Origin: Dehalococcoidia bacterium
Lineage (GTDB): Bacteria > Chloroflexota > Dehalococcoidia > SZUA-161 > SpSt-899
Direction: 5' to 3'
Assembly (NCBI GenBank): GCA_023271515.1
Contig: JALPXQ010000007.1
Coordinates: forward strand, 1 to 27,855
Length of the DNA stretch: 27,855 nt
Numbering within the stretch: the stretch's first letter is position 1; each line of letters opens with the position of its first letter. The translations under genes and the position numbers were made by a program. Below are positions 16,212 to 23,723 of the stretch, piece after piece. The notes under the pieces are model-generated. The model worked only from the letters and a program-made list of their open reading frames with translations. It did no database searches and was not told the DNA's origin.

Positions 16212-19200
16212 TGCATGAATTCAATGATTTCAGCAGCATTCGTATTAGTCTCGCTTCGCCGGAGCAGATAAAGAGTTGGTCCTACGGTGAGGTAACCAAG
16301 CCGGAGACGATCAACTATCGTACCCTGAAACCGGAAAGGGATGGACTTTTCTGCGAGCGTATTTTCGGTCCGACCAAGGACTTTGAATGCTACTGCGGCA
16401 AGTATAAGAAGATCAGATATAAGGGTGTCATCTGCGATAAATGTGGGGTTGAAGTGACTCATTCCTCGGTACGCCGGGAACGCATGGGGCATATCCAGCT
16501 TGCTGCGCCAGTGGCTCATATCTGGTTTGTTAAGGTGACCCCCAGTCGCCTTGGGCTCCTTCTCGATCTCTCGCCTAGAAAACTGGAACAGGTGATTTAT
16601 TTTGCCAAGTTTATCATCACCCGAGTGGATGAAGACGCCCGAGCACGGACTATAGACAAGCTCAAGGATGACCTGGAATTTGAGTTGATGCAACGCCATG
16701 AGTCGGCGAAGGAGAGAATAGCAGGGATAGGCTCATCCCCTAACGGGGAAGAGCCGGTAGACTCCGAGACAGATGTCAGGGAAGAAGAGGATGCAGTGAG
16801 CCAAATTCAGCATCAGGTGGGCCAGGATGAACTGCGCCTTCATGAAGAGCTCATGGCCAAAATTGAGGAACTGGAGGAACTCGAACCCCTGAGAGTCCTG
16901 GGGGTGAACGAATATCGTGAATTGAAACGCCGGTGGGGGGACATATTCGAGGCCAAGATTGGCGCTGAGGCCATCCTCGATGTTCTCACTCACCTTGATT
17001 TGGAGAAGCTACGCCAGGAGCTTCATCAGGAGGTTGCCGACAGCTCCGGCCAGCATTGGAAGAAGGCCATCAAGAGGCTTCGTGTAGTTGAAGCATTCTT
17101 GAAGCAGGGAACAAAGCCGGAATGGATGATTATGACCGTGCTGCCGGTCATACCACCCGAGCTCCGGCCTATGGTTCAGCTTGATGGGGGACGATTTGCT
17201 ACCAGTGATCTCAATGATCTCTACCGGAGGGTAATTAACCGCAACAACCGGCTTAGACGGCTGATGGAGATGGGCACACCGGAGGTTATTATCCGCAATG
17301 AGAAGCGCATGCTTCAAGAGGCTGTCGATTCACTTATCGATAACGGGCGGCGTGGCCGGGCGGTAACTACCCGTAGCGGACACGAGCTGAAGTCGCTCTC
17401 AGACATGTTAAGGGGTAAGCAGGGGCACTTCCGGCAGAATCTGCTCGGGAAGCGGGTTGACTATAGCGGTCGCTCGGTTATTGTGCCTGGCCCCGAGCTT
17501 AAACTGCACCAGTGTGGGCTGCCCAAGCGGATGGCGCTGGAATTGTTCAAACCATTTGTCATGCGGCAACTGATAGCCCGAGGGCTGGCCTACAATGTCC
17601 GGAACGCCAAACGGACAGTGGAGCAAGGAAACCCGATTGTCTGGGATATACTGGAGGAAATTGTCAAGGATCACCCGGTGCTGATGAACCGAGCCCCAAC
17701 ACTGCATCGTCTCGGCATCCAGGCTTTCCAACCGGTCCTTATCGATGACAGTGCGATCCAACTGCATCCTCTGGTGTGTGCCGCCTTCAACGCCGACTTT
17801 GATGGCGATCAGATGGCGGTTCATATCCCCCTTTCCCGGCTGGCCATCGAGGAGGCCCGGGAGGTAATGCTCAGCAGCAAGAATATGCTCTTGCCGAGTT
17901 CTGGGGAGCCAGTGGTGGTGCCCACCATGGAACTGGCTCTCGGGTGTTACTACCTGACTACCATCACCCCCGGATCCAAGGGCGAAGGGATGAATTTTGC
18001 TGACTTCGACGATGCCAGGATGGCTTATGATCTGGGTGTTGTCGATCTTGGGGCGGAGATAACGGTGCATCACCATGATGGCAAGGGACCGATCAAGACC
18101 AGCGTCGGTCGCATCATTTTCAACGATGCTCTGCCTGATGAACTTGGCTTCCGGAATGAAGTGGTAGACAAGAAGCTGCTGAAGCGACTTACCTTTGAAT
18201 GTTATCGCCGTCTCGGCAATGAGGCTACGGCTTCCATGCTCGATGGAATCAAGCGTTTGGGTTTTGAATATTCCACCAAATCAGGGTTGACTGTGGCCAT
18301 CAGTGACTTGCATATCCCCGCTGATAAGAATAGCATTATACATCGGGCCGAGGAAGAGGTTGGCAAGGTTGAAAGCCAGTTCCAGGACGGACTTAAGACT
18401 GAGGACGAACGCTACCAGGGCATCGTGAGGATATGGAGTGAGGCCACTGACGAGCTGACCAGAAGCCTGGAGAAGTCGCTTGACCGCCAGGGCTCGATCT
18501 ATATGATGGCCAATTCCGGGGCCCGGGGCAACATCGGACAGATCAGACAGATGGCCGGAATGCGAGGCCTGATGAGTGATCCCTCAGGGCGGATTATTGA
18601 ACTGCCCATAAAGACCAACTTCCGCGAGGGACTCTCTGTTCTGGAGTATTTCATCTCCACACATGGTGCTCGCAAGGGCCTTGCCGATACGGCACTCCGC
18701 ACCTCTGATAGTGGCTATCTTACTAGAAGGCTCATCGATGTAGCCCAGCAGGTGATCGTCAAGGAGGAAGATTGCGGGACCGAAGATGGACTCTGGCTCC
18801 TCAAGCCGACCGATAAGGGAATCCTGCCCTCGCTTTCGGAGAGGATCGTCGCCCGTCTCGCTGCTCGCCCGGTGATTCATCCAGAGACCGGTGAAGTGAT
18901 CGTCGATCGCAATGGTGAGATCGATACAGAGAAGGCAGCGGAGATCGCTGAAGCGGGGGTTACGGAAGTCTGTGTGAGGTCACCTCTGAGATGCCGGTCC
19001 CGGCGGGGTATCTGTCAGCGTTGCTATGGCATCGACCTCGGTCGGGGGCAGGTGGTGGATAATGGCGTAGCCGTAGGCATCATTGCTGCTCAAAGCATTG
19101 GAGAGCCAGGGACACAACTGACTATGCGGACATTCCATACCGGTGGAGTGGCCGGGTTGGATATCATCAGCGGTCTTCCCAGGGTCGAGGAACTCCTTGA

Positions 19201-20179
19201 GGCCAGGGTTCCCAAGGGGCAGGCTGTCATCGCTCAGATCGATGGTGTGATAGATATAATCGATACCGAGGATGGCCGGAAGATCAAGATTCTAAACTCA
19301 GTGGTATATCGCGACGAATATCCCTTGCCGCCAGAATATGAAGCAGTGGTGAGTGAAGGACAGGTCGTCGATGCTGATCAGGTATTGGCTCTTCCTATTG
19401 TTGAGGAAACGGCGGAGGAGGGACCGGAACACCCTGCAACATCTCCTATCCTGGCTAGAGTGGGTGGCAAGATTGAAATTCGCCGTGATCAGGTAGTGGT
19501 GTTACATGAAGAGAGGGAGGAGTGGGAACACCTGGCTCCCCCGGCGGCGTCTCTTCTAGTGAGGAAGGGCGATACGGTGAAGGCCGGCGATCAACTCACT
19601 GAGGGAACTCTCAATCCCCAGCATATCCTGCAAATTATGGGAATGGAAGCGGTGCAGCGTTATCTGGTAGATGAGGTGCAAAAAGTTTATCGGTCTCAAG
19701 GGGTAAATATCCACGATAAACACATCGAGATCATTGTGGGCCAGATGCTGCGCAGAGTGCGTATCGATTCCCCCGGCGATACCAGGATATTACCCGGAGA
19801 GTTGATCGACCGTTTCGATTATGAGACCCTCAACGCCAATGTGCTGGCTGAAGGTGGCGAGCCGGCTACGGCGCATCCAGTACTCCTGGGGATCACCAGA
19901 GCTTCACTAAGCACCCCCAGCTTCCTGGCGGCGGCTTCTTTCCAGGAGACTACCAGGGTGCTGACCGAGGCCGCTATCATGGGTAGCGTTGACAGGCTGG
20001 TTGGGCTAAAAGAGAATGTCATTATCGGCAAGCTGATTCCATCCCGTAGTAAAGTCTCACGGGATCAACTTGAGGCGGCGGAAATCCTTGCCCCTGAACC
20101 CCTGCTTTCGCAGGGGCAGGCCCGTCAGGAGCTTGCTCTTATTGAGCCGATGCAGTTGCCCGCAGGCGAAGAGGAATAG
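16211..20179 (+). CDS. rpoC: DNA-directed RNA polymerase subunit beta'
   Basis: Largest RNA polymerase subunit, 1322 aa. The N-terminal zinc site is C60, C62, C75, C78. The lid/rudder region follows, and the active-site NADFDGDQMAVH places Mg-binding D529, D531, D533. The second zinc site is C921, C928, C935, C938. The trigger-loop region has GEPGTQLTMRTFHTGG, and the C-terminus ends with an acidic tail. A charged helical insertion rich in Glu (about 175-225) lies in the clamp. The start overlaps the rpoB stop by one nt. A perfect 7-bp hairpin (20099-20116) lies inside the last coding codons. There is no T-rich terminator after the TAG. Confidence 0.97.
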   Translation: MHEFNDFSSIRISLASPEQIKSWSYGEVTKPETINYRTLKPERDGLFCERIFGPTKDFECYCGKYKKIRYKGVICDKCGVEVTHSSVRRERMGHIQLAAPVAHIWFVKVTPSRLGLLLDLSPRKLEQVIYFAKFIITRVDEDARARTIDKLKDDLEFELMQRHESAKERIAGIGSSPNGEEPVDSETDVREEEDAVSQIQHQVGQDELRLHEELMAKIEELEELEPLRVLGVNEYRELKRRWGDIFEAKIGAEAILDVLTHLDLEKLRQELHQEVADSSGQHWKKAIKRLRVVEAFLKQGTKPEWMIMTVLPVIPPELRPMVQLDGGRFATSDLNDLYRRVINRNNRLRRLMEMGTPEVIIRNEKRMLQEAVDSLIDNGRRGRAVTTRSGHELKSLSDMLRGKQGHFRQNLLGKRVDYSGRSVIVPGPELKLHQCGLPKRMALELFKPFVMRQLIARGLAYNVRNAKRTVEQGNPIVWDILEEIVKDHPVLMNRAPTLHRLGIQAFQPVLIDDSAIQLHPLVCAAFNADFDGDQMAVHIPLSRLAIEEAREVMLSSKNMLLPSSGEPVVVPTMELALGCYYLTTITPGSKGEGMNFADFDDARMAYDLGVVDLGAEITVHHHDGKGPIKTSVGRIIFNDALPDELGFRNEVVDKKLLKRLTFECYRRLGNEATASMLDGIKRLGFEYSTKSGLTVAISDLHIPADKNSIIHRAEEEVGKVESQFQDGLKTEDERYQGIVRIWSEATDELTRSLEKSLDRQGSIYMMANSGARGNIGQIRQMAGMRGLMSDPSGRIIELPIKTNFREGLSVLEYFISTHGARKGLADTALRTSDSGYLTRRLIDVAQQVIVKEEDCGTEDGLWLLKPTDKGILPSLSERIVARLAARPVIHPETGEVIVDRNGEIDTEKAAEIAEAGVTEVCVRSPLRCRSRRGICQRCYGIDLGRGQVVDNGVAVGIIAAQSIGEPGTQLTMRTFHTGGVAGLDIISGLPRVEELLEARVPKGQAVIAQIDGVIDIIDTEDGRKIKILNSVVYRDEYPLPPEYEAVVSEGQVVDADQVLALPIVEETAEEGPEHPATSPILARVGGKIEIRRDQVVVLHEEREEWEHLAPPAASLLVRKGDTVKAGDQLTEGTLNPQHILQIMGMEAVQRYLVDEVQKVYRSQGVNIHDKHIEIIVGQMLRRVRIDSPGDTRILPGELIDRFDYETLNANVLAEGGEPATAHPVLLGITRASLSTPSFLAAASFQETTRVLTEAAIMGSVDRLVGLKENVIIGKLIPSRSKVSRDQLEAAEILAPEPLLSQGQARQELALIEPMQLPAGEEE

Positions 20180-20420
20180 GAGGAACTCGCCTTCTTCAGC
20201 AGCCAGTACTCCAGGCTATCGGCGAGGGATATCCAGCTTGCCTCGATGACGTTGGTCGAGCTGCCAACCGTAGCCCATTGGTGTTGGCCGTCACTGGATT
20301 CTATCACCACTCGTACCCTGGCCTCCGTTCCCTCGCTTTCCTCAAGGATGCGGACCTTATAATCGATCAACTTCACTATCGCCAGGTCGGGATAAAATTG
20401 TGAGAGAACATGCCCCCTCC
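20180..20420 (-). pseudogene. 3' remnant of citramalate synthase (cimA / LeuA dimerisation domain)
   Basis: On the minus strand the frame reads VLSQFYPDLAIVKLIDYKVRILE and continues through VRVVIESSDG, WATVGSSTNVIEASW and LADSLEYWLLKK. This is the C-terminal regulatory (LeuA dimer) end of CimA-type citramalate synthases, which make citramalate from pyruvate and acetyl-CoA for isoleucine synthesis. Only about 70 residues remain. The similarity fades upstream of about 20415, no catalytic HMGL-like domain is present, and the next sequence is the lspA leader. The frame stays open to 20125, antisense to the rpoC tail. It is most likely a decayed 3' fragment left by a deletion or rearrangement, possibly still expressed from GTG at 20376. 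Confidence 0.75.
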
Positions 20421-20493
20421 AAATTGCCTGGATGGTAAGTGGGGCTTTTCAACGGCTTCTGAATATGGTAAACTCAGGTTACTGTTGGTGATT

Positions 20494-21001
20494 ATGATGA
20501 CTCTTTCTAAGCTCAACCGGGGGCAAACGCTCTCGTTCCTCCTGCTGGCAGCGGGGGTCCTGTTCGCTGATCAGATCACCAAGGCTCTCATCAGGGCTAA
20601 CATGTACTTAGGGCAGTCAATCCCGCCCGAGGGGACATTCCGTCTGACCTATGTTACCAATCCCTACGGGGTTTTTGGCTTTCGCGGCTTTTGGGGTCTT
20701 TACATGAGCCCAATCGTCTTCATGATCGGGACCGGCATCGTAGTGATCCTGATTATCGGGCTGTACTTCAGCTACCCTCCTATGAGAAGCAAATTGGCCT
20801 CGATTGGCCTGGGATGCCTTCTGGGGGGGGGCGATGGGCAATCTTATCGATCGGATCATGCTTGGGGCGGTTACTGATTTCATTGACGTGCGCCTCTGGG
20901 AGGGCTTTCGTTGGCCGACTTTCAACATCGCCGACGCCTCGCTGACTACAGGCATATTCATACTGATCGTCTGCCTGCTGATCATAGCCAAAGATACATA
21001 A
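20494..21001 (+). pseudogene. lspA: signal peptidase II (LspA), interrupted by a +1 frameshift in a G9 tract
   Basis: LspA is the inner-membrane aspartyl protease that cleaves lipoprotein signal peptides. From ATG 20494 the first frame gives FLLLAAGVLFADQITKAL (first Asp region), a TYVTNPYGVFG motif and two hydrophobic segments. It then loses homology after CLLGG at the G run 20823-20831. In the next frame the sequence continues with GGAMGNLIDRIMLG, VTDFIDV and the second catalytic-Asp box WPTFNIADASL, to the stop at 20999-21001. Removing one G restores a 168-aa protein with four membrane helices, normal for LspA. The cause may be an assembly or sequencing error, phase variation or true inactivation. 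Conserved N-T-G-A-A-F is altered to N-P-Y-G-V-F. Confidence 0.85.
20823..20831 (+). other. G9 homopolymer at the lspA frameshift
   Basis: Nine consecutive G residues. Eight would keep lspA in frame (CTG GGG GGG GCG ATG). A dnaE tract of eight G is in frame, so the ninth G here is the anomaly. Confidence 0.85.
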
Positions 21002-21015
21002 TAGCTCATCGTTTT

Positions 21016-21166
21016 GTAACTGTTCACCCTGACCCTGAACGCAGTGAAGGGGAAGGGTCGCAGAGATTCTTCGCTGAGTTTACCCTGAGCGAGATTCTGC
21101 GGTCGCTTTGCTTCCTCAGAATGACAGAAGCGAAGGGCTCAGAATGACAGTAAGGTGAACGGTTAC
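21016..21166. repeat. inverted-repeat-bounded non-coding element between lspA and rpsT
   Basis: Terminal inverted repeats of 13 bp (GTAACTGTTCACC at 21016-21028 and GGTGAACGGTTAC at 21154-21166; 12 of 13 pair) enclose about 125 bp. The interior has two direct copies of CTCAGAATGACAG (21115-21127 and 21138-21150) and phrases such as CCTGAACGCAGTGAAGG that are familiar from dispersed repeats of unclear origin. It codes for nothing and looks like a MITE or repeat relic. Confidence 0.6.
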
Positions 21167-21182
21167 CATCGTTTACATAGAC

Positions 21183-21211
21183 TGGACAAATCTGACTAAC
21201 TAGGGTAACAT
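21183..21211 (+). promoter_or_regulatory. candidate promoter of rpsT
   Basis: TGGACA (21183-21188) and TAACAT (21206-21211) with a 17-bp spacer. The predicted start at about 21218 lies just ahead of the rpsT Shine-Dalgarno sequence. The -10 is a weak match. Confidence 0.4.
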
Positions 21212-21237
21212 AGGTAAGAAGCTAGGAGGCGAGAGAT

Positions 21238-21525
21238 TTGGCACACACTAGATCAGCGAGAAAGAGAGTACGGATCTCCTTAGAAAGAGGTCGTCGGAAC
21301 AGGTCGATGCGGAGTCAGTCCAAAACCTATGTCGCTAGAGCTGAGAAGACCATCCAGGCCGGTGACTTTGGTCCGGCCGAAGAGGCGGTAAGACAGGCCA
21401 TAAGCATTCTTGATAGGACAGCGCGCAAAGGGGTTATTCATCCCAACAGTGCGGCACACCGCAAGTCAAGTTTGGTGAGGAAGCTCATAGCCGCTCGCGG
21501 CAGCTCTCCCGGCGCCGGGGGCTAA
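21238..21525 (+). CDS. rpsT: 30S ribosomal protein S20
   Basis: Primary 16S rRNA-binding protein of the small subunit body. The 95-aa, strongly basic protein has the S20 pattern: SARKRVRISLERGRRNRSMRS at the N-terminus, then KTYVARAEKTIQAGD and, near the end, RKGVIHPNSAAHRKSSLVRKL. The start codon is TTG at 21238, with GGAGG (21225-21229) 8 nt upstream. The first codons MAHTRSARKR match the family, and no ATG is available. Monocistronic, between a repeat element and the DUF5679 gene. Confidence 0.95.
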   Translation: MAHTRSARKRVRISLERGRRNRSMRSQSKTYVARAEKTIQAGDFGPAEEAVRQAISILDRTARKGVIHPNSAAHRKSSLVRKLIAARGSSPGAGG

Positions 21526-21604
21526 CAGGCGTCAACAAGACGCACCGGCAGTTCTGCTGAGGAGAACGGTGTTATCTCGAGAATTGAGGGTATTGGTGGA
21601 GTAC

Positions 21605-21631
21605 TTGACATTTGCTCTTTGAAGGTATAAT
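21605..21631 (+). promoter_or_regulatory. promoter of the DUF5679 gene
   Basis: Perfect TTGACA (21605-21610) and perfect TATAAT (21626-21631). The spacer is 15 bp, shorter than the usual 17, so activity may be modest or regulated. It sits about 40 nt before the start codon, followed by an AGGAGGT ribosome-binding site. Confidence 0.65.
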
Positions 21632-21669
21632 CTAATACAAGCAATTTCCCGAAAGGAGGTTTGGAAAGA

Positions 21670-21810
21670 ATGGAGGCATATTGCTTCAGGTGCAGGGCGA
21701 AGAGAGAGATCAAGGATCCAAAAAAGGTGACCATGAAGAATGGGAAACCGGCCACTCAGGGTGTTTGCCCCATCTGCAGTACCAAGGTCTTTAGAATCGG
21801 CAAGAGTTAG
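21670..21810 (+). CDS. DUF5679 small zinc-ribbon protein
   Basis: A 46-residue protein, MEAYCFRCRAKREIKDP through to CPICSTKVFRIGKS. It matches the DUF5679 family pattern as I recall it: two CxxC knuckles (C5/C8 and C33/C36) that should bind one zinc, around a VTMKNGKPATQG core. Its function is unknown. Members occur in Chloroflexota and Actinobacteria, often as stand-alone mini-proteins. The start ATG has AGGAGGT (21654-21660) 9 nt upstream and a near-perfect promoter further up, so it is well set for expression. Its TAG overlaps the convergent PHP gene stop by four bases. Confidence 0.88.
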   Translation: MEAYCFRCRAKREIKDPKKVTMKNGKPATQGVCPICSTKVFRIGKS

Positions 21811-22469
21811 AATTTGCTTGATTTGGCCAGCAAGGTGGCAGGGTTAGTCTGGAGTGCTTCGTCAATTTCGCCTTCAGCCAGGCCGGCACCTTGCAGGATA
21901 GCGATTGCCAGGCCGGTGGAAAGCAGGTCTTCTGAGGTGTGCGCATCGGAGCCAAGGAGGAGGCTTGCCCCGGTTGCTCGGGCTATGCTGGCTACGTGCC
22001 CGTTGGTGAGGGAGTGCCCCTTGCGGGCAGAGATTTCGATGAAGACCCCGTTTCTTTTCGCAAGGGTAGCTTCCTCGATGGTTATCAGCCCTGGATGGGC
22101 AAGTATGTCAACGTAGGGTGATTGCACCGCCGCCTTGTTGGTATCCTGTACTACCGGTTCGACGATGGTTTCACCGTGAACCGCTACTATTCGAACTCCC
22201 GTTTCTCTGGCATATTTTGCCGCATCAGATATGGCCGAGGCCGGCAGGTGAGTGAGTTCCACGCCCGGGATAGCGACGATATCCCAGTATTTCTCGGCCA
22301 GCACACAATCCTTGGTGATCTCAGCGATGAATCTCTCCAACTGGCCAATGCCCACGTGGTCGGTGACGGCAATCGCGCGATAGCCATTCTTGACCGCCCG
22401 ATGCATGAGTTCCAGGGGTGAGAGGTCACCATCGCTCAGAGACGAGTGGGTGTGAAAATCGCAAATCAC
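21807..22469 (-). CDS. PHP-domain metal-dependent phosphoesterase (histidinol-phosphatase-like)
   Basis: Polymerase-and-histidinol-phosphatase (PHP) fold with the metal ligands in order: DFHTHSSLSDG, VTDHVG, PGVELTH, VHGE, DILAHPGLI, EISARKGHS and GSDAH. It is about 220 aa from the chosen GTG at 22469, which places the conserved VICDFHTHS at the N-terminus as in relatives. A longer frame from ATG 22544 adds 25 unconserved residues and overlaps the ino1 start. These enzymes are trinuclear-metal phosphoesterases of varied or unknown substrate, often labelled histidinol phosphate phosphatase. No his genes are nearby. It is transcribed divergently from ino1, so a link to inositol phosphate metabolism is possible but unproven. 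Confidence 0.85.
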   Translation of the reverse strand: MICDFHTHSSLSDGDLSPLELMHRAVKNGYRAIAVTDHVGIGQLERFIAEITKDCVLAEKYWDIVAIPGVELTHLPASAISDAAKYARETGVRIVAVHGETIVEPVVQDTNKAAVQSPYVDILAHPGLITIEEATLAKRNGVFIEISARKGHSLTNGHVASIARATGASLLLGSDAHTSEDLLSTGLAIAILQGAGLAEGEIDEALQTNPATLLAKSSKF

Positions 22470-22500
22470 ACCTGAAGAATAACATAAGTTGTTACTTGAG

Positions 22501-22523
22501 GCAAGCTCATGTTCCAGGCTTGC
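22501..22523. promoter_or_regulatory. small inverted repeat in the PHP/ino1 divergent region
   Basis: GCAAGC (22501-22506) and GCTTGC (22518-22523) flank 11 nt in the 75-bp gap between the divergent starts. It may be an operator shared by the two genes. No strong promoter hexamers are recognised in this gap. Confidence 0.3.
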
Positions 22524-22544
22524 TCGGGAAGGAGATGGAAACAT

Positions 22545-23696
22545 ATGGGCAAGATCAACGTGGCCATAATCGGGGTAGGCAACTGCGCCTCCTCACTGGT
22601 TCAGGGAGTACATTACTATCGCGACACCCAAGAGAATGATTTTGTGCCCGGACTTATGCACGTAAATCTGGGGGGCTATCATATCAGCGACATCAACTTG
22701 GTTGCAGCCTTTGACATCGATAAGAATAAGGTAGGGAAGGACGTAGCAGAGGCCATCTTCACCCAGCCAAACAACACCTTCAAGTTCTGCGATGTTCCCC
22801 CTTCGGGAGTGGTGGTGGAGCGAGGCATGACCCATGACGGACTGGGAAAGTATCTCTCGGAGATCATCACCAAAGCCCCTGGATCAACAGCCGACATCGT
22901 ACGTATCCTGAGGGAAAGAGAGACCGATGTGGTCATCAGTTATCTTCCTGTGGGTGCCGAAGAGGCAACCAAATGGTATGTAGAACAGATTCTTGCTGCC
23001 GGCTGTGCTTTTATCAATTGCGTGCCGGTGTTCATCGCCCGGGAGAAGTACTGGCAGGCAAGGTTTGCAGAGAAGGGACTGCCGGTCATCGGCGACGACA
23101 TCAAATCACAGGTAGGGGCTACCATCACTCACCGGGTACTGACCAGGCTCTTCCGGGATCGAGGTGTTAAACTGGAAAGGTCCTACCAGTTGAATTTCGG
23201 AGGCAATACCGACTTCCTCAATATGTTGGAACGGGAGCGGCTGCAGTCGAAGAAGATATCCAAGACCAATTCAGTCACCTCGCAACTGGATTACGACATC
23301 GGTACCGGCAATATACATATCGGCCCCAGCGACCATATACCCTGGCTCGATGACCGCAAGTGGTGCTACATCCGGATGGAAGGGCGCCTCTTCGGCGATG
23401 TCCCCTTGAATCTGGAAGCCAAGCTTGAGGTTTGGGACAGCCCCAACTCCGCCGGCGTAGTGATCGATGCCATCAGATGCTGCAAGCTGGCCCTCGACCG
23501 GGGCATCAACGGCACGCTGATAGGCCCATCAGCCTATTTCATGAAATCCCCTCCCACACAATATACCGATGATCAGGCCCGAATTATGACCGAGGCATTC
23601 ATCGCCGGCGAGGGACAATCTCCCGATAAGCCTGTTGGTAAAGATGATGAGATTCCCTCTGGTAAACGGCGCAAAGGGACAGCAAACAACTCTTAA
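22545..23696 (+). CDS. ino1: myo-inositol-1-phosphate (inositol-3-phosphate) synthase
   Basis: NAD-dependent enzyme that cyclises glucose 6-phosphate to 1L-myo-inositol 1-phosphate, the first step of inositol lipid synthesis. The 383-aa protein opens with an NAD-binding GVGNCASSLVQGV loop (about residues 10-22), characteristic of the short actinobacterial and archaeal Ino1 class. Conserved segments include GDDIKSQVGATITHR, NFGGNTDFLNML, SKKISKTNSV and LEVWDSPNSAGVVIDAIR. The start ATG 22545 has AAGGAG 10 nt upstream; an upstream ATG at 22509 is less likely. The C-terminus beyond GEGQ is a charged unstructured tail. First gene of a three-gene operon, 27 nt before the glycosyltransferase. Confidence 0.94.
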   Translation: MGKINVAIIGVGNCASSLVQGVHYYRDTQENDFVPGLMHVNLGGYHISDINLVAAFDIDKNKVGKDVAEAIFTQPNNTFKFCDVPPSGVVVERGMTHDGLGKYLSEIITKAPGSTADIVRILRERETDVVISYLPVGAEEATKWYVEQILAAGCAFINCVPVFIAREKYWQARFAEKGLPVIGDDIKSQVGATITHRVLTRLFRDRGVKLERSYQLNFGGNTDFLNMLERERLQSKKISKTNSVTSQLDYDIGTGNIHIGPSDHIPWLDDRKWCYIRMEGRLFGDVPLNLEAKLEVWDSPNSAGVVIDAIRCCKLALDRGINGTLIGPSAYFMKSPPTQYTDDQARIMTEAFIAGEGQSPDKPVGKDDEIPSGKRRKGTANNS

Positions 23697-23723
23697 GCAC
23701 CCAGAAAAACAGGGTCAGGCTCG

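Noticed and set aside
20099..20116. 7-bp hairpin in the last codons of rpoC as a terminator
   Set aside because: It is inside the coding sequence and not followed by a T tract. The sequence is explained by coding constraints or a repeat fragment.
20410..20493. Upstream extension of the lspA frame starting at 20410
   Set aside because: The 28 extra residues are not LspA-like and overlap the cimA remnant. The double ATG at 20494 matches the family N-terminus.
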